A stretch of DNA of 64,000 nt from Chlorops oryzae. Lineage: Eukaryota > Arthropoda > Insecta > Diptera > Chloropidae. Shown one piece after another: positions 26,411 to 38,192 of the stretch (position 1 is the first letter of the stretch; each line of letters opens with the position of its first letter). Where the stretch lies: contig CM035806.1 in assembly GCA_020466095.1 (NCBI GenBank), forward strand, positions 33,749,060 through 33,813,059. The letters are read 5' to 3'. Position numbers and translations under genes: made by a program. The notes beneath the pieces were generated by a model. It saw nothing but the letters and a program-made list of their open reading frames with translations, was not told the origin of the DNA and made no database searches.

Positions 26411-26892
26411 TATACAAGCTGACCACCCTTGAATGGAACTTTTGTCTGCTTTTCACTGCTGCCAGTTTCTAAGGGGATATATTCCATGAATATTTCAAAA
26501 TAATGACAAAATTCCTTTAAATTTTATTTTGAAGTCTTCTCAAAACAAAAATTTTCTTTTTAACTCTCAACTTAACTTAAATCTCCTCTTAAGACCAGAA
26601 TTTTTTTTGTAAATTTACGGGGGGATTCCCCTAAACTGCCTAAAGTACAGCATCTCAACGGATTTCCCTTCTCCATTTTATTGTCAGATCGAAAGAGATC
26701 GAAATCTCCATTCTACAAACATGTACATTTGGATTATCTTCAAATAAATTTTCTTCGGTCATGCAGCATTTGAATACTAAGTTGAAATATAATCAGAAAC
26801 AAAAACATTAACAACAGTTGCCTTGGGTTAACACACGTTCACGTCTTACTTGTTCTGATGTCTCGCTGTTCATGCACCCACAGTATATTTTG

Positions 26893-27361
26893 TAGAGTTG
26901 CAACGGATATCCGGCCAATATCCGGCCTTAAATTTAGTATATATACCGAATACCATCTATATCCGGCCGCCGGATACCTCACATTAAACATTTGCTATAT
27001 TGTATTTAAACTAGGATGCTGATTGGAAATTGGACCGATTGGAGGAAACCCGATGCAGTTCCGCTAACATTTTCACAGAAAATTTCCATTTTCAGAGATT
27101 TTTCATTGCAGTTCGGTCCAAATACTCGAAACAAGCACTACTAAAATGTGTGCTGTGTCGAAAAATAACGTTCAAAAATTTTTCTACCAAATGGCAAGGC
27201 TCAGGATCATTGCTACGCCGTTCAAATGGCTTTAAAACCGAAAAAATATATAAAAAAAAAAAAAACTAAATATCCGGCAGCCGGATATCCGGTTATCCGG
27301 CCTGGCAGCCGGATATACGACATCCGGCATTCGGCCGGATACACTCTCCGTTGCAACACTA
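26893..27361. mobile_element. hAT-like element with reiterated CCGGATAT motifs
   Basis: Ends TAGAGTTGCAACGG and CCGTTGCAACACTA; perfect 8-bp target duplication ATATTTTG (26885-26892, 27362-27369). Both subterminal regions are crowded with GGCCGGATAT / ATATCCGGCC motifs. The interior frame at 27030-27269 is unlike known transposases, so it is non-autonomous. Confidence 0.9.
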
Positions 27362-27695
27362 ATATTTTGTTACACAAACAAATGTTTTGTCCGAACGGAT
27401 ATTCAATGTACTTATATATTACAATACATGAAATCAGTGAAAACGTGTAAAAGTGCTCAAAACGCAACAATTTCATTGGCTATTTTCATCTCTTATTCAA
27501 AAAGTGATTCATTTTTTCATTACCAACAAGTCGAGTTTGTGTCAAAAAATAATCACATAAAAATGAAAAGTGAGCTGCTATAAAACGGGAGCTACAGTCG
27601 GTTCAAGCGATTAATATGAAAAAAGAGAAATAGAGAAGTAACGAACTGCATTTTTTTTTTCAATTTGAAATAACAGTTTTTTTCAATGAATTTTT

Positions 27696-28376
27696 TTAAC
27701 CCTTTATCGCCTACGAACCCATATATGGTTTCTGCAGAAAAAAAGGAAACGCAAGTACTTAATTTTTGATAAAAAACGATATCGTAAAGTATATTTAGGT
27801 ATTCCTTAAAACCTGAAGATTGAAAAATCGTAAAGTGAAAATTTCATACAAAATTTCGTTATTAATTTCTAAGCCTTCTTGATTTACGATTTTTCGAAGT
27901 TTTCGAAGCAAATACACGTTAAGGAAGATATTATTTTTGAAGCCTTAGTAAAACTGGGAAAAAAATGTTTTTCCTTTTGTAAAATTGATCATGGAGTTAA
28001 GGGTTAATAAAAAAATTTACTGCAAAAAAATGTTTTCCCACTTATTAAAGGTTTAATGCAGTAAAGGGTTAATTAACCCATTTACTTTGAACAAATTTTT
28101 TATTTTAATATATCATGCAGTAAAGGGTTAATAAAAAAAAATTTACTACAAGAAAAAAAAATTTCACTTATTTAAGGTTTAATGCAGCAAAGGGTTACTA
28201 AAACCATTTATTTTGAAGAAATTTTTTCCTTTAATATATCATGCAGTAAAGGGTTAATAAAACTATTTACTTCAAAAATATTTTTTGTTTCTTATTTAAT
28301 AAGTATATCAAGTAGTACAGGGTTAATTAAAAAAATTTTCCACTTATTTGAAATATAATATACAGTAAAGGGTTAA
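27696..28376. mobile_element. piggyBac-like tandem array 1
   Basis: Opens TTAACCCTTTATCGCCTACG and closes CAGTAAAGGGTTAA. Inside, units of about 60-90 bp repeat, each ending in GCAGTAAAGGGTTAA. The TTAA flank with a CCCTTT terminus matches piggyBac-superfamily rules. Non-coding. Confidence 0.75.
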
Positions 28377-28501
28377 GTCAAGAAGAATTCTGCATTATTG
28401 CACTAGTTTCAATTGATTTTTCTTGCAGTTGTTCATCTTATCGATACAACAATTATGTGATTAATAGAGCTTCTAATCGAATATTTAATCGTCTAATTTA
28501 A

Positions 28502-28638
28502 CCCTTATCCTGTATTCGTGGGTCGAAATTGTCCAAACCGTTTTAAAGTTGTGTTCTTTTTTCAAGCAATCTTTTGTCTATTTAAAACAGCATTTCTATC
28601 TATATTTTATACATAGTTTTTAAAGTACAGGATAAGGG
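28502..28638. mobile_element. 137-bp piggyBac-like MITE
   Basis: Perfect 13-bp inverted ends CCCTTATCCTGTA / TACAGGATAAGGG, flanked on both sides by TTAA (28498-28501, 28639-28642), the exact piggyBac target. No open frame. Confidence 0.88.
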
Positions 28639-28642
28639 TTAA

Positions 28643-29799
28643 GCAAAAGATTTGAAAAAATTCATAAATACCACAATTCGAAGTTAACATTTGGATTGGC
28701 AGCTCTATTCACGATGCTTGGTAGCAGTAAGTTTCTTTTGAACATAACTTTTGGTAGAAGCGTTAGCAGAAAACTACTTCGCGGGATGTGAACTCCCCCA
28801 ACCGCCCCCCTTCCCCCCAAAAAATAATCACCCCAACATACGCCTCTAACATCAGTTAGAATTAAATGATTTTCAAAAGAATATGTTCACCTTCCTCGCC
28901 GCTTCTATCGTTGCTCTAAATGGGCATTACCATTGCCTTAATGACATTTTAAGATATTAGATGCTTTACGTTATTTATATGTATACTAATTTGTTTATTC
29001 TCTTTTTTTTTCAATTAAGACAAACACTAACAACCTTAGAACCATCGCTTTCACTTTTCGCACATGAAAATTGTGTTGATTCTATCTCATTGAGATTGCT
29101 CAATGTTACGAATATCCAATTGATTTAATAAACCCGATCGAGCTTCGGTACGGATCACTGAAACCAAAACAACTACAACAACGACAACAACAGCAATAAC
29201 AGCAACAACAAATACAACGAAATGAAGCAAAAGTCAAGATGTAAAAAATAAAATTCCAAAAAATGGTAATAAAAAAAGACCGCAGATCGGAAAATAAAGA
29301 GGGACTTGGAAAGTACGACGAGGGCACATAACTGAGCCAAGCTTCAATGATAAAACGAAAGAAGAAAAAAAATGTTTTTTTGTGGTTTTTTCTTGTTGTT
29401 GCTGTTGTTTTTTGTGAGAAACCGGTTTTCTAAAATAACTTTTGTTTTTCTCCGCATATTTTAGCTGACTTTATATACGTTTCTTTTTTCTTCTTTGATA
29501 GAGTGATTTGGTGCTATATGGTGATTTGTTGTTGTCGTTGCCGCTGTTGTTGGATTTGATATTTTCTGTTATTTCTTGTTGTTGTTACCCCCATGGTGTA
29601 TGCTGGCTTTGGAATTTCTGTGATCATCGTTGCTAATTAAAGCTTTTGGCTATGGCTTTTGCTGCGTCGGAACTAATCTCAATGATGGCTCAAAAAAAAA
29701 AAAAAAAATTATTCTTTACGATGTTTTCGGGAGATCGAATTCGAGTTAAACGAATAGAATGAATGTAAGATTTAACAAAAAGATGGCCGCAATACTTAC
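28643..29799. other. Non-coding; CAA/GTT-rich microsatellites
   Basis: Contains (CAA/CAG)-rich tracts at about 29166-29220 and GTT-rich tracts at 29390-29590, common around fly promoters and UTRs. If the 5' exon at 29800-30136 is real, this is the start of its intron. Confidence 0.45.
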
Positions 29800-30136
29800 A
29801 TTTTCAAAGCCGATTGATAAGAAATTAATTGTTTATTTAATTTGGAAAATTTTTGAAAATATTTGGAAATCTTTTCCGCCACTCCCCGATCTTAATTCAG
29901 TTAAATTTCTTCTTTAATTTGTTTTTCATTCAATTTTTATTGAATTTGAATTAATTTTTGGCTTAAAAGTTCACACCTTAATAACAATTCACACTTTTCT
30001 TGCAACACAATTTATGAAAATTCAAAAAGAAAAAAAAAAAGGAACATAAATATTCACGCTTTTATTTTCTTTCTTTTCGAAGATAGCCGACGATTTGAAC
30101 CAGTCGACTGCACGCAATTCCGGACTGTTTTGAACT
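29800..30136 (-). other. Candidate non-coding 5' exon
   Basis: From an Inr A at 30136 the minus-strand sequence runs 337 nt to AAAAT|GTAAGTATT, a near-consensus splice donor (GT at 29799-29798). It contains only short upstream frames and reads like a fly 5' UTR. The next minus-strand coding exon with an upstream 3' splice site is the Reeler/DOMON exon (acceptor 1269), so this may be its distal first exon. That link is inference; other genes are possible. Confidence 0.4.
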
Positions 30137-30139
30137 GAA
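30105..30139 (-). promoter_or_regulatory. Inr + DPE core promoter, TATA-less
   Basis: The minus strand has TCAGTT with A+1 at 30136, and AGTCG at +28 to +32 (30109-30105), matching the DPE consensus RGWYV at the exact required spacing. No TATA box lies at -30. Confidence 0.45.
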
Positions 30140-30206
30140 CTCCAAGAGCCACGATTCAGTATGACGCGGTCTTGTGTTTTGGCTAATAACGTTGACGACA
30201 ACAACA

Positions 30207-30260
30207 CAGCAGCAGCAGCAGCAGCAGCAAAATACAACGGCAACAACAACAAAAAGACGA
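30207..30260. repeat. CAG/CAA trinucleotide tract
   Basis: (CAG)n then CAA-rich sequence. It creates a spurious poly-Ala frame on the minus strand. It lies just upstream of the Inr-DPE promoter. Confidence 0.8.
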
Positions 30261-30959
30261 CAACAATCGCTAAGACTGTGAATGAGTCTTAGACGAGATT
30301 GAGTCCAAAGCGTTTCTCTTGGCTAAGTCGTCGTCTGGGTTGGGCCTTTTCGAGACCTTAACTGCTTGCTAGCACTAGCCAAATAAAATTGCTGTTGTTG
30401 TTGTTGTTTTTTTTTTTTCAAATTTAGATGGAGTTACTTTCCCATCATTGTGATCGTGGGGTATGTTGAAAAATATATTGCCGGTTTTAAAAACAAAATG
30501 TTTGGATTTGAAAATTCCAGAGAATGTTTTGGTTAGCATATGAGACATTTTGGTATTTCCAAGCACATTTCTTTATTTGCATACATACGTAGTACGTATT
30601 ACGTACGTATCGGGTATCAAGCGATTTAAGAAATTTGGACGTGTTCCATAGTTCCACCTTAAAAATGGTACTTATAAGAAAATTGTATAAGTAGATCGAT
30701 ACGATCATATGCACGATCGCACAGTTTTTGGAGTCACACGATATAGAGTCTTTGTAATGCCTCCCGGAATATTTCAAAATACACCTCGAATGCATTTACC
30801 AAAAATTCAATATTAAAGGCGATTAGATTAAAGTAAAGCGTAATTTTATTTGACTCCGCTGTAATGGTAGGAAAGCCCATAAAACTGTCTTGCAGCCGAA
30901 CCTGTCGAACAACGTAACCTAAACTTTCGATCGGCAATAAAATTTACAATTTCCAACTA

Positions 30960-31122
30960 CAGTCAAACTTCCATAACTCGAACCACCATTATCCAAAGAA
31001 ATAGTTCGAGTTATTGAGACTTCGAGTTATGGAGACGAAATTTTATATAAAATATTCGATATTGCCATCCGATTCAGTTCGAGTTATAGAAAATTCGAGT
31101 TAGTGTTATGGAAGTTTGACTG
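30960..31122. mobile_element. Pogo/Tigger-like MITE
   Basis: Ends CAGTCAAACTTCCATAAC and its exact complement (18 bp), flanked by TA on both sides (30958-30959, 31123-31124). The subterminal TTCGAGTTAT motif repeats several times. 163 bp, non-coding. Confidence 0.88.
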
Positions 31123-31184
31123 TAGGTTGTAATTCTCTTGGTTCACATATTATTGGTTGTTTTTTTGTGTTGGCCAAGTGTTTC

Positions 31185-31543
31185 TTAACCCTTTATCGCA
31201 TACGAATCAATATAAGGTTACTGCCAAAACGAATTTTCCACTAATTTTATACATAATACAGTAAAGGGTTAATTCATTTTGAGTCGAAAACAACAAATAG
31301 CCATTGATTTAGTTCGACAAATCGAGTACCCGGACCAAAATGTGTTAACATAATCATTTACTGGGAAAAATTTTATTAAACTTATTATATAACATGCAGT
31401 TAAGGGTTAACAAAACCATTTACTGCGAAAAAAGTTATTTTCCCACTTATTTAATACATCAAGCAGTAAAGGGTTAATGTATTTATTGATCGCGAAAAGT
31501 TTTTATTTCTACTTATTTAATATAGCATGCAGTAAGGGGTTAA
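31185..31543. mobile_element. piggyBac-like tandem array 2
   Basis: Same family as 27696-28376: opens TTAACCCTTTATCGCATACG and closes GCAGTAAGGGGTTAA, with internal AAAGGGTTAA unit boundaries. Confidence 0.75.
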
Positions 31544-31774
31544 TAGAGCTATTTACAATGGCAATTCACAATGGCTATTTATAATGGCAATTCACAAAGT
31601 CTTCTAAAATTCATTTTTAATTTAGCCCCAGCTTAAGGGAGTATTTTTACAGCTAAAAATACCAATTTCAGCAAAGGAAAAATTTTTAAGAGATTTAAGA
31701 AGACGTTGTGGATTGTCTAATTGTTAATATCAAATGTAAAATTACATTAGCATCAGAAAAACATCAGAAAAGAC

Positions 31775-32199
31775 CAGTGTTCGGACTACGGAAATCCCAT
31801 TTCGTAGTAGAAGACCGAAAAAATCGGAGTAGAAATGAATTTGTGGGTAGTAAATTGGAATTTCTCATTTTCGCAACAAAAAAAAAAAAGGTCAACAATT
31901 TATTTGAAGCAAACATTTATAACTTACATTTACATATTACTTATATTTTTTTATCTCCATCAGTCAAGATTTAGATACAGAGACATCTGTATGGAAAACA
32001 ACAATTTGTTTGCGGACGAGGGAACACAAAAAACTCGTTCTCATTACGTCTAAATCGTGACATAGACAAAATTATTTTGAGTTTGGTAAAGAGAAAAAAT
32101 CGGAGTAGATTTCAGGTATAGGGTAGTGGCGGAGTAGATTTCAAAAATTTTTTAAAAACGGAGTAGATCTACTCCGATCGGAGTATAGTCCGAACCCTG
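31775..32199. mobile_element. hAT-like element with CGGAGTAGA motifs
   Basis: Ends CAGTGTTCGGACTA and TAGTCCGAACCCTG; perfect 8-bp target duplication GAAAAGAC (31767-31774, 32200-32207). CGGAGTAGA motifs repeat near the right end and once at the left. Interior frames resemble no transposase. Confidence 0.9.
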
Positions 32200-32207
32200 G
32201 AAAAGAC

Positions 32208-33170
32208 TTTTTTTCGATTGCTAAAAATTAACATATCGTAATAGAATTGCTTGGACCCTAAGCCCGAAAAAATATTAAAGTAATTAAAATTCAAATATAA
32301 AAAGGGTCGAATATAAACTACAAATTGTACTGGCACATAATATTTCATATATTTTCAGGTCGAATATTTGACTCGTGCAAACCAACTTTTTGCTGGGGAT
32401 CAATTTTGGATGATTTTTATGCTGCCAGCTACACTTTCGGTGCTGCCACATTTTTACACTCGCGAAAAATTTGTTCGCTCCTAATGCTGAAGCTTAATTA
32501 TAAGGGAGCCAGAGTATAAATCTAGGTTATAGGGAGCCCCGAGCTGTCAAACCCTGATTATAACTTATAACCCAGCCGGACATTATCGCATGCATGAAAA
32601 AATCATTAATGCAGAAGAAGTGAAGCATTCATATGTAAAGAGGCCAATTGGTGCTTTTTCGAATGATCTTCTAGTGAAAATATCACAGAAGCAAGAGCTC
32701 GTTGCAACATACCCTTCTTCAAATGAAATTCTCATTTGAAAGAGGGTTGCATACTCCTATTTTCAATGAAGATCCTATGAAATTTTCATGACAAGATGTT
32801 TTATACTAATCTGTGCGCTACAATTCTCAAAAGTTTTATAATTTTATTTTGTACTTAACATTCCAAGCCGATAATGTGTCACAATCACGAATATACGAAA
32901 TATGGCCATATCCGCCAATTTTTTTTAAAATATCGTTTTCTTTTCAGATCTCGCGGAAATTTAACATTTTTCAATGAGTAATATCTCTTGTGTTTTAAAG
33001 TTAATTTCGATATGTTCGCAGCCACTATGTTCAATAAAAATATGATTTACATTTTGCCGAACATGATAACTTTATCCCAAATGAATTTTTTCGCGTCTTA
33101 ATAACTATAATAACATTAAGTTAATACTTAAATAGCGCACTCCTAAAATTCATTGAGTAAGGTTAGAACG
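32208..33170. other. Non-coding; short hairpin
   Basis: A small palindrome at about 32701-32750 (GCAACATACCC to GGGTTGC) is the only structure seen. Confidence 0.4.
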
Positions 33171-33800
33171 AGATACATGAATTTGTTACCACTTCGAAGT
33201 TGCAGAAGTAGTGCAAATTTCGGTTGGAAGGGCCCAGCTTCGTATGTATGTGCCCGGCCAATCTGCATTTGCAACAACGTTAGCTATCTGTGCGTAAGCT
33301 GCAGTATCTTTTTCGCAAACAGCTAACGTAATACGTTGAGCTGAACTTTAAAAAAGTAAGCAAACCAAAAAAATTTCAGCTGAAAATAAAACTAATGTGT
33401 TAATTTCGGTTTTTTCAGATTAAAAATTATCAGAATGACTCAACTCTAGCATCACTGTTGTTACTATTTCGTAAATTATCATAGTTTTTAGCGGTCTTCA
33501 CATATGTTTTAGATACGAAATCAACGGGTATCATACACGCAAGAGCTATATTACCCCGCGTCTGTTACTATGACTCCATAAGAAATCGAGTTAAAAACCT
33601 CGATTATAAAGCATAAACGAACGATTTTTATTCAAAATAGTTTAGTGTTATACAAACTACACTGAAAAAAAGGTTAATGAAGCTAGAAGTTACTTTTTAC
33701 GGTGAAACGTCAAAATATTCGAGTTAGATAAGCTGAACTTGAAAATTATCAATGAAGATGACCTAAAATTCACTACAAGAATTTTCAATGCTAGCAATGT
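33171..33800 (+). repeat. Diverged dispersed repeat, copy 1
   Basis: Aligns with 35815-36550 (shared TGCAGAAGTAGTG, CTAGCATCACTGTTG, ACACGCAAGAGC, CCCCGC), with many indels. Non-coding; probably an unclassified transposon. Confidence 0.6.
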
Positions 33801-34896
33801 TAAAATTTAGATTAAATAATGAAATGTCAAATAAATGAAATATCATAGATTTTAAAATCTAATTTATCGATTTATTATATTATGTTTGAATTGATTTCAA
33901 ATATTTTTATGCGTATCATCAAATAAAAATATGCATGAAAGAAGATTCTTTTGCCAGATACACTATGCTAGGAAGTGATTTAATTGTAATTTGAAGTTAT
34001 AAAACGCCGAATATTTCAAATACGGATTGAGAAAACAACACATTTATTATATTCAATCATTTTCCTTATTAATTTTCTTTTTTTATAAATATTAATGGTT
34101 TAAAAGTTAATTGTTCAAAATTTTTATTTCATTTTATTTTTTAAAAATTGAAAGTTAATTCGGTATACCTGTTACAATAATTGCATCCATTTTTTATAGA
34201 TCCAGATATATTTTTAAATGAATTGATCGTTTTCAATTTCTTATTACACATTCCTACAGTGTAATTTTTTAAACCAGTTTGAATATAATATGTGTGTTAT
34301 TACCAAATTATAAATATTGAATTTTTTAAATGAGCTTTACATAGCAAAGTTGTGTATTCTCATTCCTTAGATGCTCTTTTATTATAAAAATGTTAATTAT
34401 TTTTCTTTAGAATTTCTTAAACAGGGTAATTTTATAAAATTAAGAATAAAAAATTTATAGGTTGTGAATAACCATCTTTTTTTAATATTAAAAGCAAAGA
34501 ATGTGTCTTTGAATAAAAAATATTACCTATTTTATGCTAAACGAATTTGAAAAAGAAATTTTACCTTTTTCTCAAACCATAACCCCCTAAACATACAGTG
34601 TTGATCTGTAAAAACAGTGAATAATGGGTTTGGATTTTTTAATACCTTTTCATATGCTAATATATAAATGTAGTCGCTATTTCTTTAATTTTTTTCGATT
34701 TTGAAAAAAATTTTGGAAAAGTTAATAATTCGGAAAAGTTGATTACCCCTGGGACAAATCGATTAACTTTTGCGAGATTCTACTGTATTCTTTTTCTTCT
34801 CTCAGATCCTCGCGGCATTTACTATTATTTCAAATGTAATTGTCATTCGTGTTTTTGCAAATGTTATTTTCATTCATGTTCGCAGCATATACTATA
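33801..34896. other. Non-coding, AT-rich, no features
   Basis: Very AT-rich. A possible pogo-like right end (GCGAGATTCTACTGTA, about 34771-34786) has no clear partner. Confidence 0.45.
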
Positions 34897-35596
34897 CAGT
34901 GGAAATCGTTTATAACAGACCTCAAGGGAATGGGAATAGTGTCTGTTATGTACGGTTTCTGTTATTACAGGTAATACGCATATAGTAGACAGTCTGCTAT
35001 ATGCAATATGTAAATCATCTTAAGCAGACAGTCTGTTATTTAGCGCTTATGCCCGAGAAACTTCTTTAAAAAAAAAAATGCGTGCACACATGTTTATTAT
35101 TTATGAGTGTATTTTAACAAATCAGTTATTTAAAAAGATATTGTATTTACAAAATATATACAATGTACATTGTATTAGTTAAAGTTTATGTAAAAAAACT
35201 GCGTTATAAGCGTATGCTTTTTTGGTTATGAACTTCCCTTTCAAATTGTTATATCAATTAGCTGAAAAGGGAATTCAATTCGGTGGTAAGCAGTTGTTGT
35301 TTGGTGAGGAGATATGTACTCGATTGAAACTAAATTTTAGAACTGTGATCTACGTATGTTTGGTTATGTATGTACACAATAACACGAACATAAAACACAA
35401 AATGTAACAGTACAATTCTTCATTTTCTGTTATAAACGTACTACAATCTGGGGACTTCTAATGTATTTTATAAGCGATATCACTACAAGATGTCCTTATA
35501 ACGAATTCCTATGTATTATTCCCATTCACTGAAGGGCAAATTTTGACTGTTGTATAATTTTTATAGCCAGACCTGTATTCATAAAGATTTCCACTG
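34897..35596. mobile_element. Tc1/mariner-pogo-like element, about 700 bp
   Basis: Ends CAGTGGAAATC and GATTTCCACTG, flanked by TA on both sides (34895-34896, 35597-35598). Subterminal TCTGTTAT / GCAGACAGTCTG motifs repeat. No transposase frame. Confidence 0.8.
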
Positions 35597-35814
35597 TAAT
35601 TTTCAAATGAAACAATCATGCACGTTTGAATAAACCATTTTAGCCATCACAGCAATGTACTTTTTGCCAAATGAGTTTTCATTGCGGACCAGGGTCATAT
35701 ACAATAACCTAATGAATTAACGATATGTTAATAGTTTGAAGTACTGAAAATAGCGGCCATCTCCTAACAAAATTCATTAGAAGTAAGGGTTAGTAATACG
35801 AGTAGTCGCAGCAT

Positions 35815-36550
35815 GAATTTTCACCACTTCGGAAGTACTGCAGAAGTAGTGAAATTTCCGGCTGGGAAGGGAGCCCCGAGCTGTCGAGCTCATGTTATAA
35901 GGAGCCCCGGGCCAAATCTGCAAATTTAGCAACTAATCGTTAGCAACGAGCAGTGCTGCCAGAACTTTTTTCGCAGAAGAGGCTGAAACGTAATACTTGG
36001 CTGAAACCTTTAAAAAAGAAGGCTAAAAAAGCCAAAAAAATTTCCAAGCTAAAATAAAAAGCTAAATGTGTGTTAAATTTTTGGGTTTTATTTCAATTTA
36101 AAACATCATCAAATAACTCCAAATCTTCTAGCATCACTGTTGGCTATTCTCCGTAAGAGCTATTATACACGAGGCGTTCTTTAACGCGCGTTTCTTCACT
36201 CACGTCTCGAGTTTTTAGGATAGCGGTGTAGAGATGCAAGCGGGGTAGTCAAACACGCAAGAGCAACTCTACCCCGCCGTCCTACTTACTTGACACGCGA
36301 GTGAAGAAACGAGCGTTAAAAAACGCCTCGTGTATAACAGCACTAAAACGACACAATTTCACTTATTTCAAAATGAGTTTCAGTGTTGCATGACAGAACA
36401 TACAAGCTTAAAAAAAAGGTTAAAAGCTAAAGAAGTTATTTTACGGCTAAAATCGCAAAATAAGTTTCGAGTTAAGAAAAAAGCTAGAAGCTAAAATTAG
36501 TGGCTAAATGAAGAAATGAAAAGCTAAATTCAGCCTGAAAAATGCTAAAA
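35815..36550 (+). repeat. Diverged dispersed repeat, copy 2
   Basis: Counterpart of 33171-33800. It hosts the hairpin element at 36159-36341. GGGAGCCCCGAGCTGTC near 35870 also occurs at about 32531. Confidence 0.6.
36159..36341. mobile_element. 183-bp hairpin MITE
   Basis: Starts GCTATTATACACGAGGCGTT and ends AACGCCTCGTGTATAACAGC. The arms are about 45 bp with few mismatches, and an inner inverted repeat (GCGGGGTAG / CTACCCCGC) gives a second stem. No clear target duplication. Confidence 0.82.
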
Positions 36551-36578
36551 TGGCAGCACTGGTAATGAGCCTTCGAAC

Positions 36579-37133
36579 TAGGAATGGGTAAAATGGGAAA
36601 ATACATCGACATATATCATATCGATATTTTTAAGAAACATCAAAATTTAAACGAAATATCGATGTTTCGATATATCGATATATAAGTACAAATCAATTAA
36701 GCGGCCTTTAAACTATGACGTGCACTAGCAATTAGGCGCGAATTGATGAAAATAATGACAGTGTAAAAGCAAAAAGTGCATGCATGACACGTTTTCGTAA
36801 CGGCTCTTAAAAACTTTTGATCTATGCTTGCAATGATATAAATAGAGCAAGATAGCGCCACTTCACGCCGATGACGTAACATATACAAAACGAGAGATTC
36901 GTTGTTGTTGTTTTGCATGTGAAGCCGAACGTCACAGCTTTGCCTTAGCATTGGAAACAACATGTCCTTCACGATTTTAATATTTTTGATGTTAGAAAAC
37001 TATCGTTTTCGATATCAGCAAAAATACATCGATGTACGATATATCGTCGAACCAAAATATCAGTAAAATATTGCGATATATCGTTTTTAAAACATGGATG
37101 TTTCGATATATCGATGTTTTTTGCCCATCCCTA
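36579..37133. mobile_element. hAT-like element upstream of Mat1, rich in CGATA
   Basis: Ends TAGGAATGGGTAAAA and TTTTGCCCATCCCTA; 8-bp target duplication CTTCGAAC/CTTCAAAC (36571-36578, 37134-37141; one mismatch). It carries two perfect TATCGATA motifs (36619-36626, 36673-36680) and many CGATA/ATCGATG motifs at both ends. The interior is non-coding. It ends 111 bp before the Mat1 start codon. Confidence 0.88.
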
Positions 37134-37202
37134 CTTCAAACGAGGCTGGCAACGTTCACCGATGTACATATAGAATAAAAATAAATAAATAAATACATAG
37201 AT

Positions 37203-37208
37203 ATATAA
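37203..37208 (+). promoter_or_regulatory. Possible TATA box of Mat1
   Basis: TATAAA 37 bp before the ATG. If used, the 5' UTR would be only about 10 nt, so an upstream start, possibly within the hAT-like element, is equally plausible. Confidence 0.25.
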
Positions 37209-37244
37209 AGGGTGAAACCAAAACACATTGAGAAAAGCTAAATC

Positions 37245-38192
37245 ATGGAAGGCCAAGCATGCCCGCGCTGCAAAACGACCAAATACAGGAATCCATCCCT
37301 CAAATTGATGGTGAACGTGTGTGGACACACTTTATGCGAACAATGCGTGGATCTACTGTTCCTGAAAGGCTCCGGCAACTGTCCAGAATGCATGGTAGCA
37401 CTGCGACGTAATAACTTTCGATTCCAGCTCTTTGAAGATCCAATGGTCCAGAAGGAAGTGGACATACGACGGCGCATATTACGTGACTACAATAAGAAAG
37501 AAGAGGATTTCGACTCAACGCAGTCCTACAATGATTACCTAGAGGAAATCGAAACACTTGTATTCAATCTCTGCAATAATATAGACGTCATCAATACGAA
37601 CAAACGGATAGAGGCTTATAAGCGTGAGAATCGAGAGATAATTCTGCGCAATAAATCGAAAATCGGACGCGAGGAGTACGAGTTGGAGGAGATGCTGGAA
37701 TTAGAACGTGCACAGGAGGAAGCACGCCGCCAGGAGTTGCTAGCACTGGAGGCTGAACAAAAGAAGAAGAAAGCAAAAAATAAAGAAGATCTCATCAATG
37801 AGCTGATGTGCAGTGGGAAGGATGCAACTGAAATTGTTAGCCAATTTGCCGAGCGTGTGGAGCAACAGCGTGAGGAAGAGAAAAAGGTTCCGCCGCCGAA
37901 GACGACAATAGAATTTTCGACTGGCATTAAGATCGGACGTTCAGCTGATCAAATGTTCCTGCCCTTACCGAAGGCCGAAGAAGGACCATTGTTTGTTTAT
38001 GAGCCATTCGTTCAACGTACAGACGGTCCATCGTGCCTATCGGCCACCGATATCGAAACGAAAGGCTTCCTTATGCACGTGCGACCAGAGAACGGCGCTG
38101 AACGTGCTGGCGGCTTCAGAGCGATATTAGCTTGTCAACGTGCCATGCATGAGGCTATGCAGGGCCTCTATCATGCAGCAACAGCGACGTAA
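37245..38192 (+). CDS. Mat1: MAT1, CDK-activating kinase assembly factor (TFIIH subunit)
   Basis: Single exon, 315 aa, close to the 309 aa of human MAT1 as I recall it. MAT1 bridges CDK7-cyclin H to core TFIIH in the nucleus, serving RNA polymerase II CTD phosphorylation, CDK activation and repair. The N-terminal C3HC4 RING is complete: C6, C9, C26, H28, C31, C34, C46, C49. The family segment RNNFRFQLFEDP follows at about 55-66. Residues 115-205 are a charged helical coiled coil (EEYELEEMLELE..), and the conserved C-terminal CDK-activating part lies at about 225-310. The ATG at 37245 begins MEGQACPRC as in the family. The gene appears intact and intronless. It lies between a hAT-like insertion (111 bp upstream) and the tetraspanin gene on the same strand. 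Confidence 0.98.
   Translation: MEGQACPRCKTTKYRNPSLKLMVNVCGHTLCEQCVDLLFLKGSGNCPECMVALRRNNFRFQLFEDPMVQKEVDIRRRILRDYNKKEEDFDSTQSYNDYLEEIETLVFNLCNNIDVINTNKRIEAYKRENREIILRNKSKIGREEYELEEMLELERAQEEARRQELLALEAEQKKKKAKNKEDLINELMCSGKDATEIVSQFAERVEQQREEEKKVPPPKTTIEFSTGIKIGRSADQMFLPLPKAEEGPLFVYEPFVQRTDGPSCLSATDIETKGFLMHVRPENGAERAGGFRAILACQRAMHEAMQGLYHAATAT

Noticed and set aside
30022..30252. 76-codon minus-strand frame with a signal-peptide-like poly-Ala start
   Set aside because: The hydrophobic start is a translated (CAG)n/(GCT)n microsatellite, and the frame overlaps the candidate promoter.
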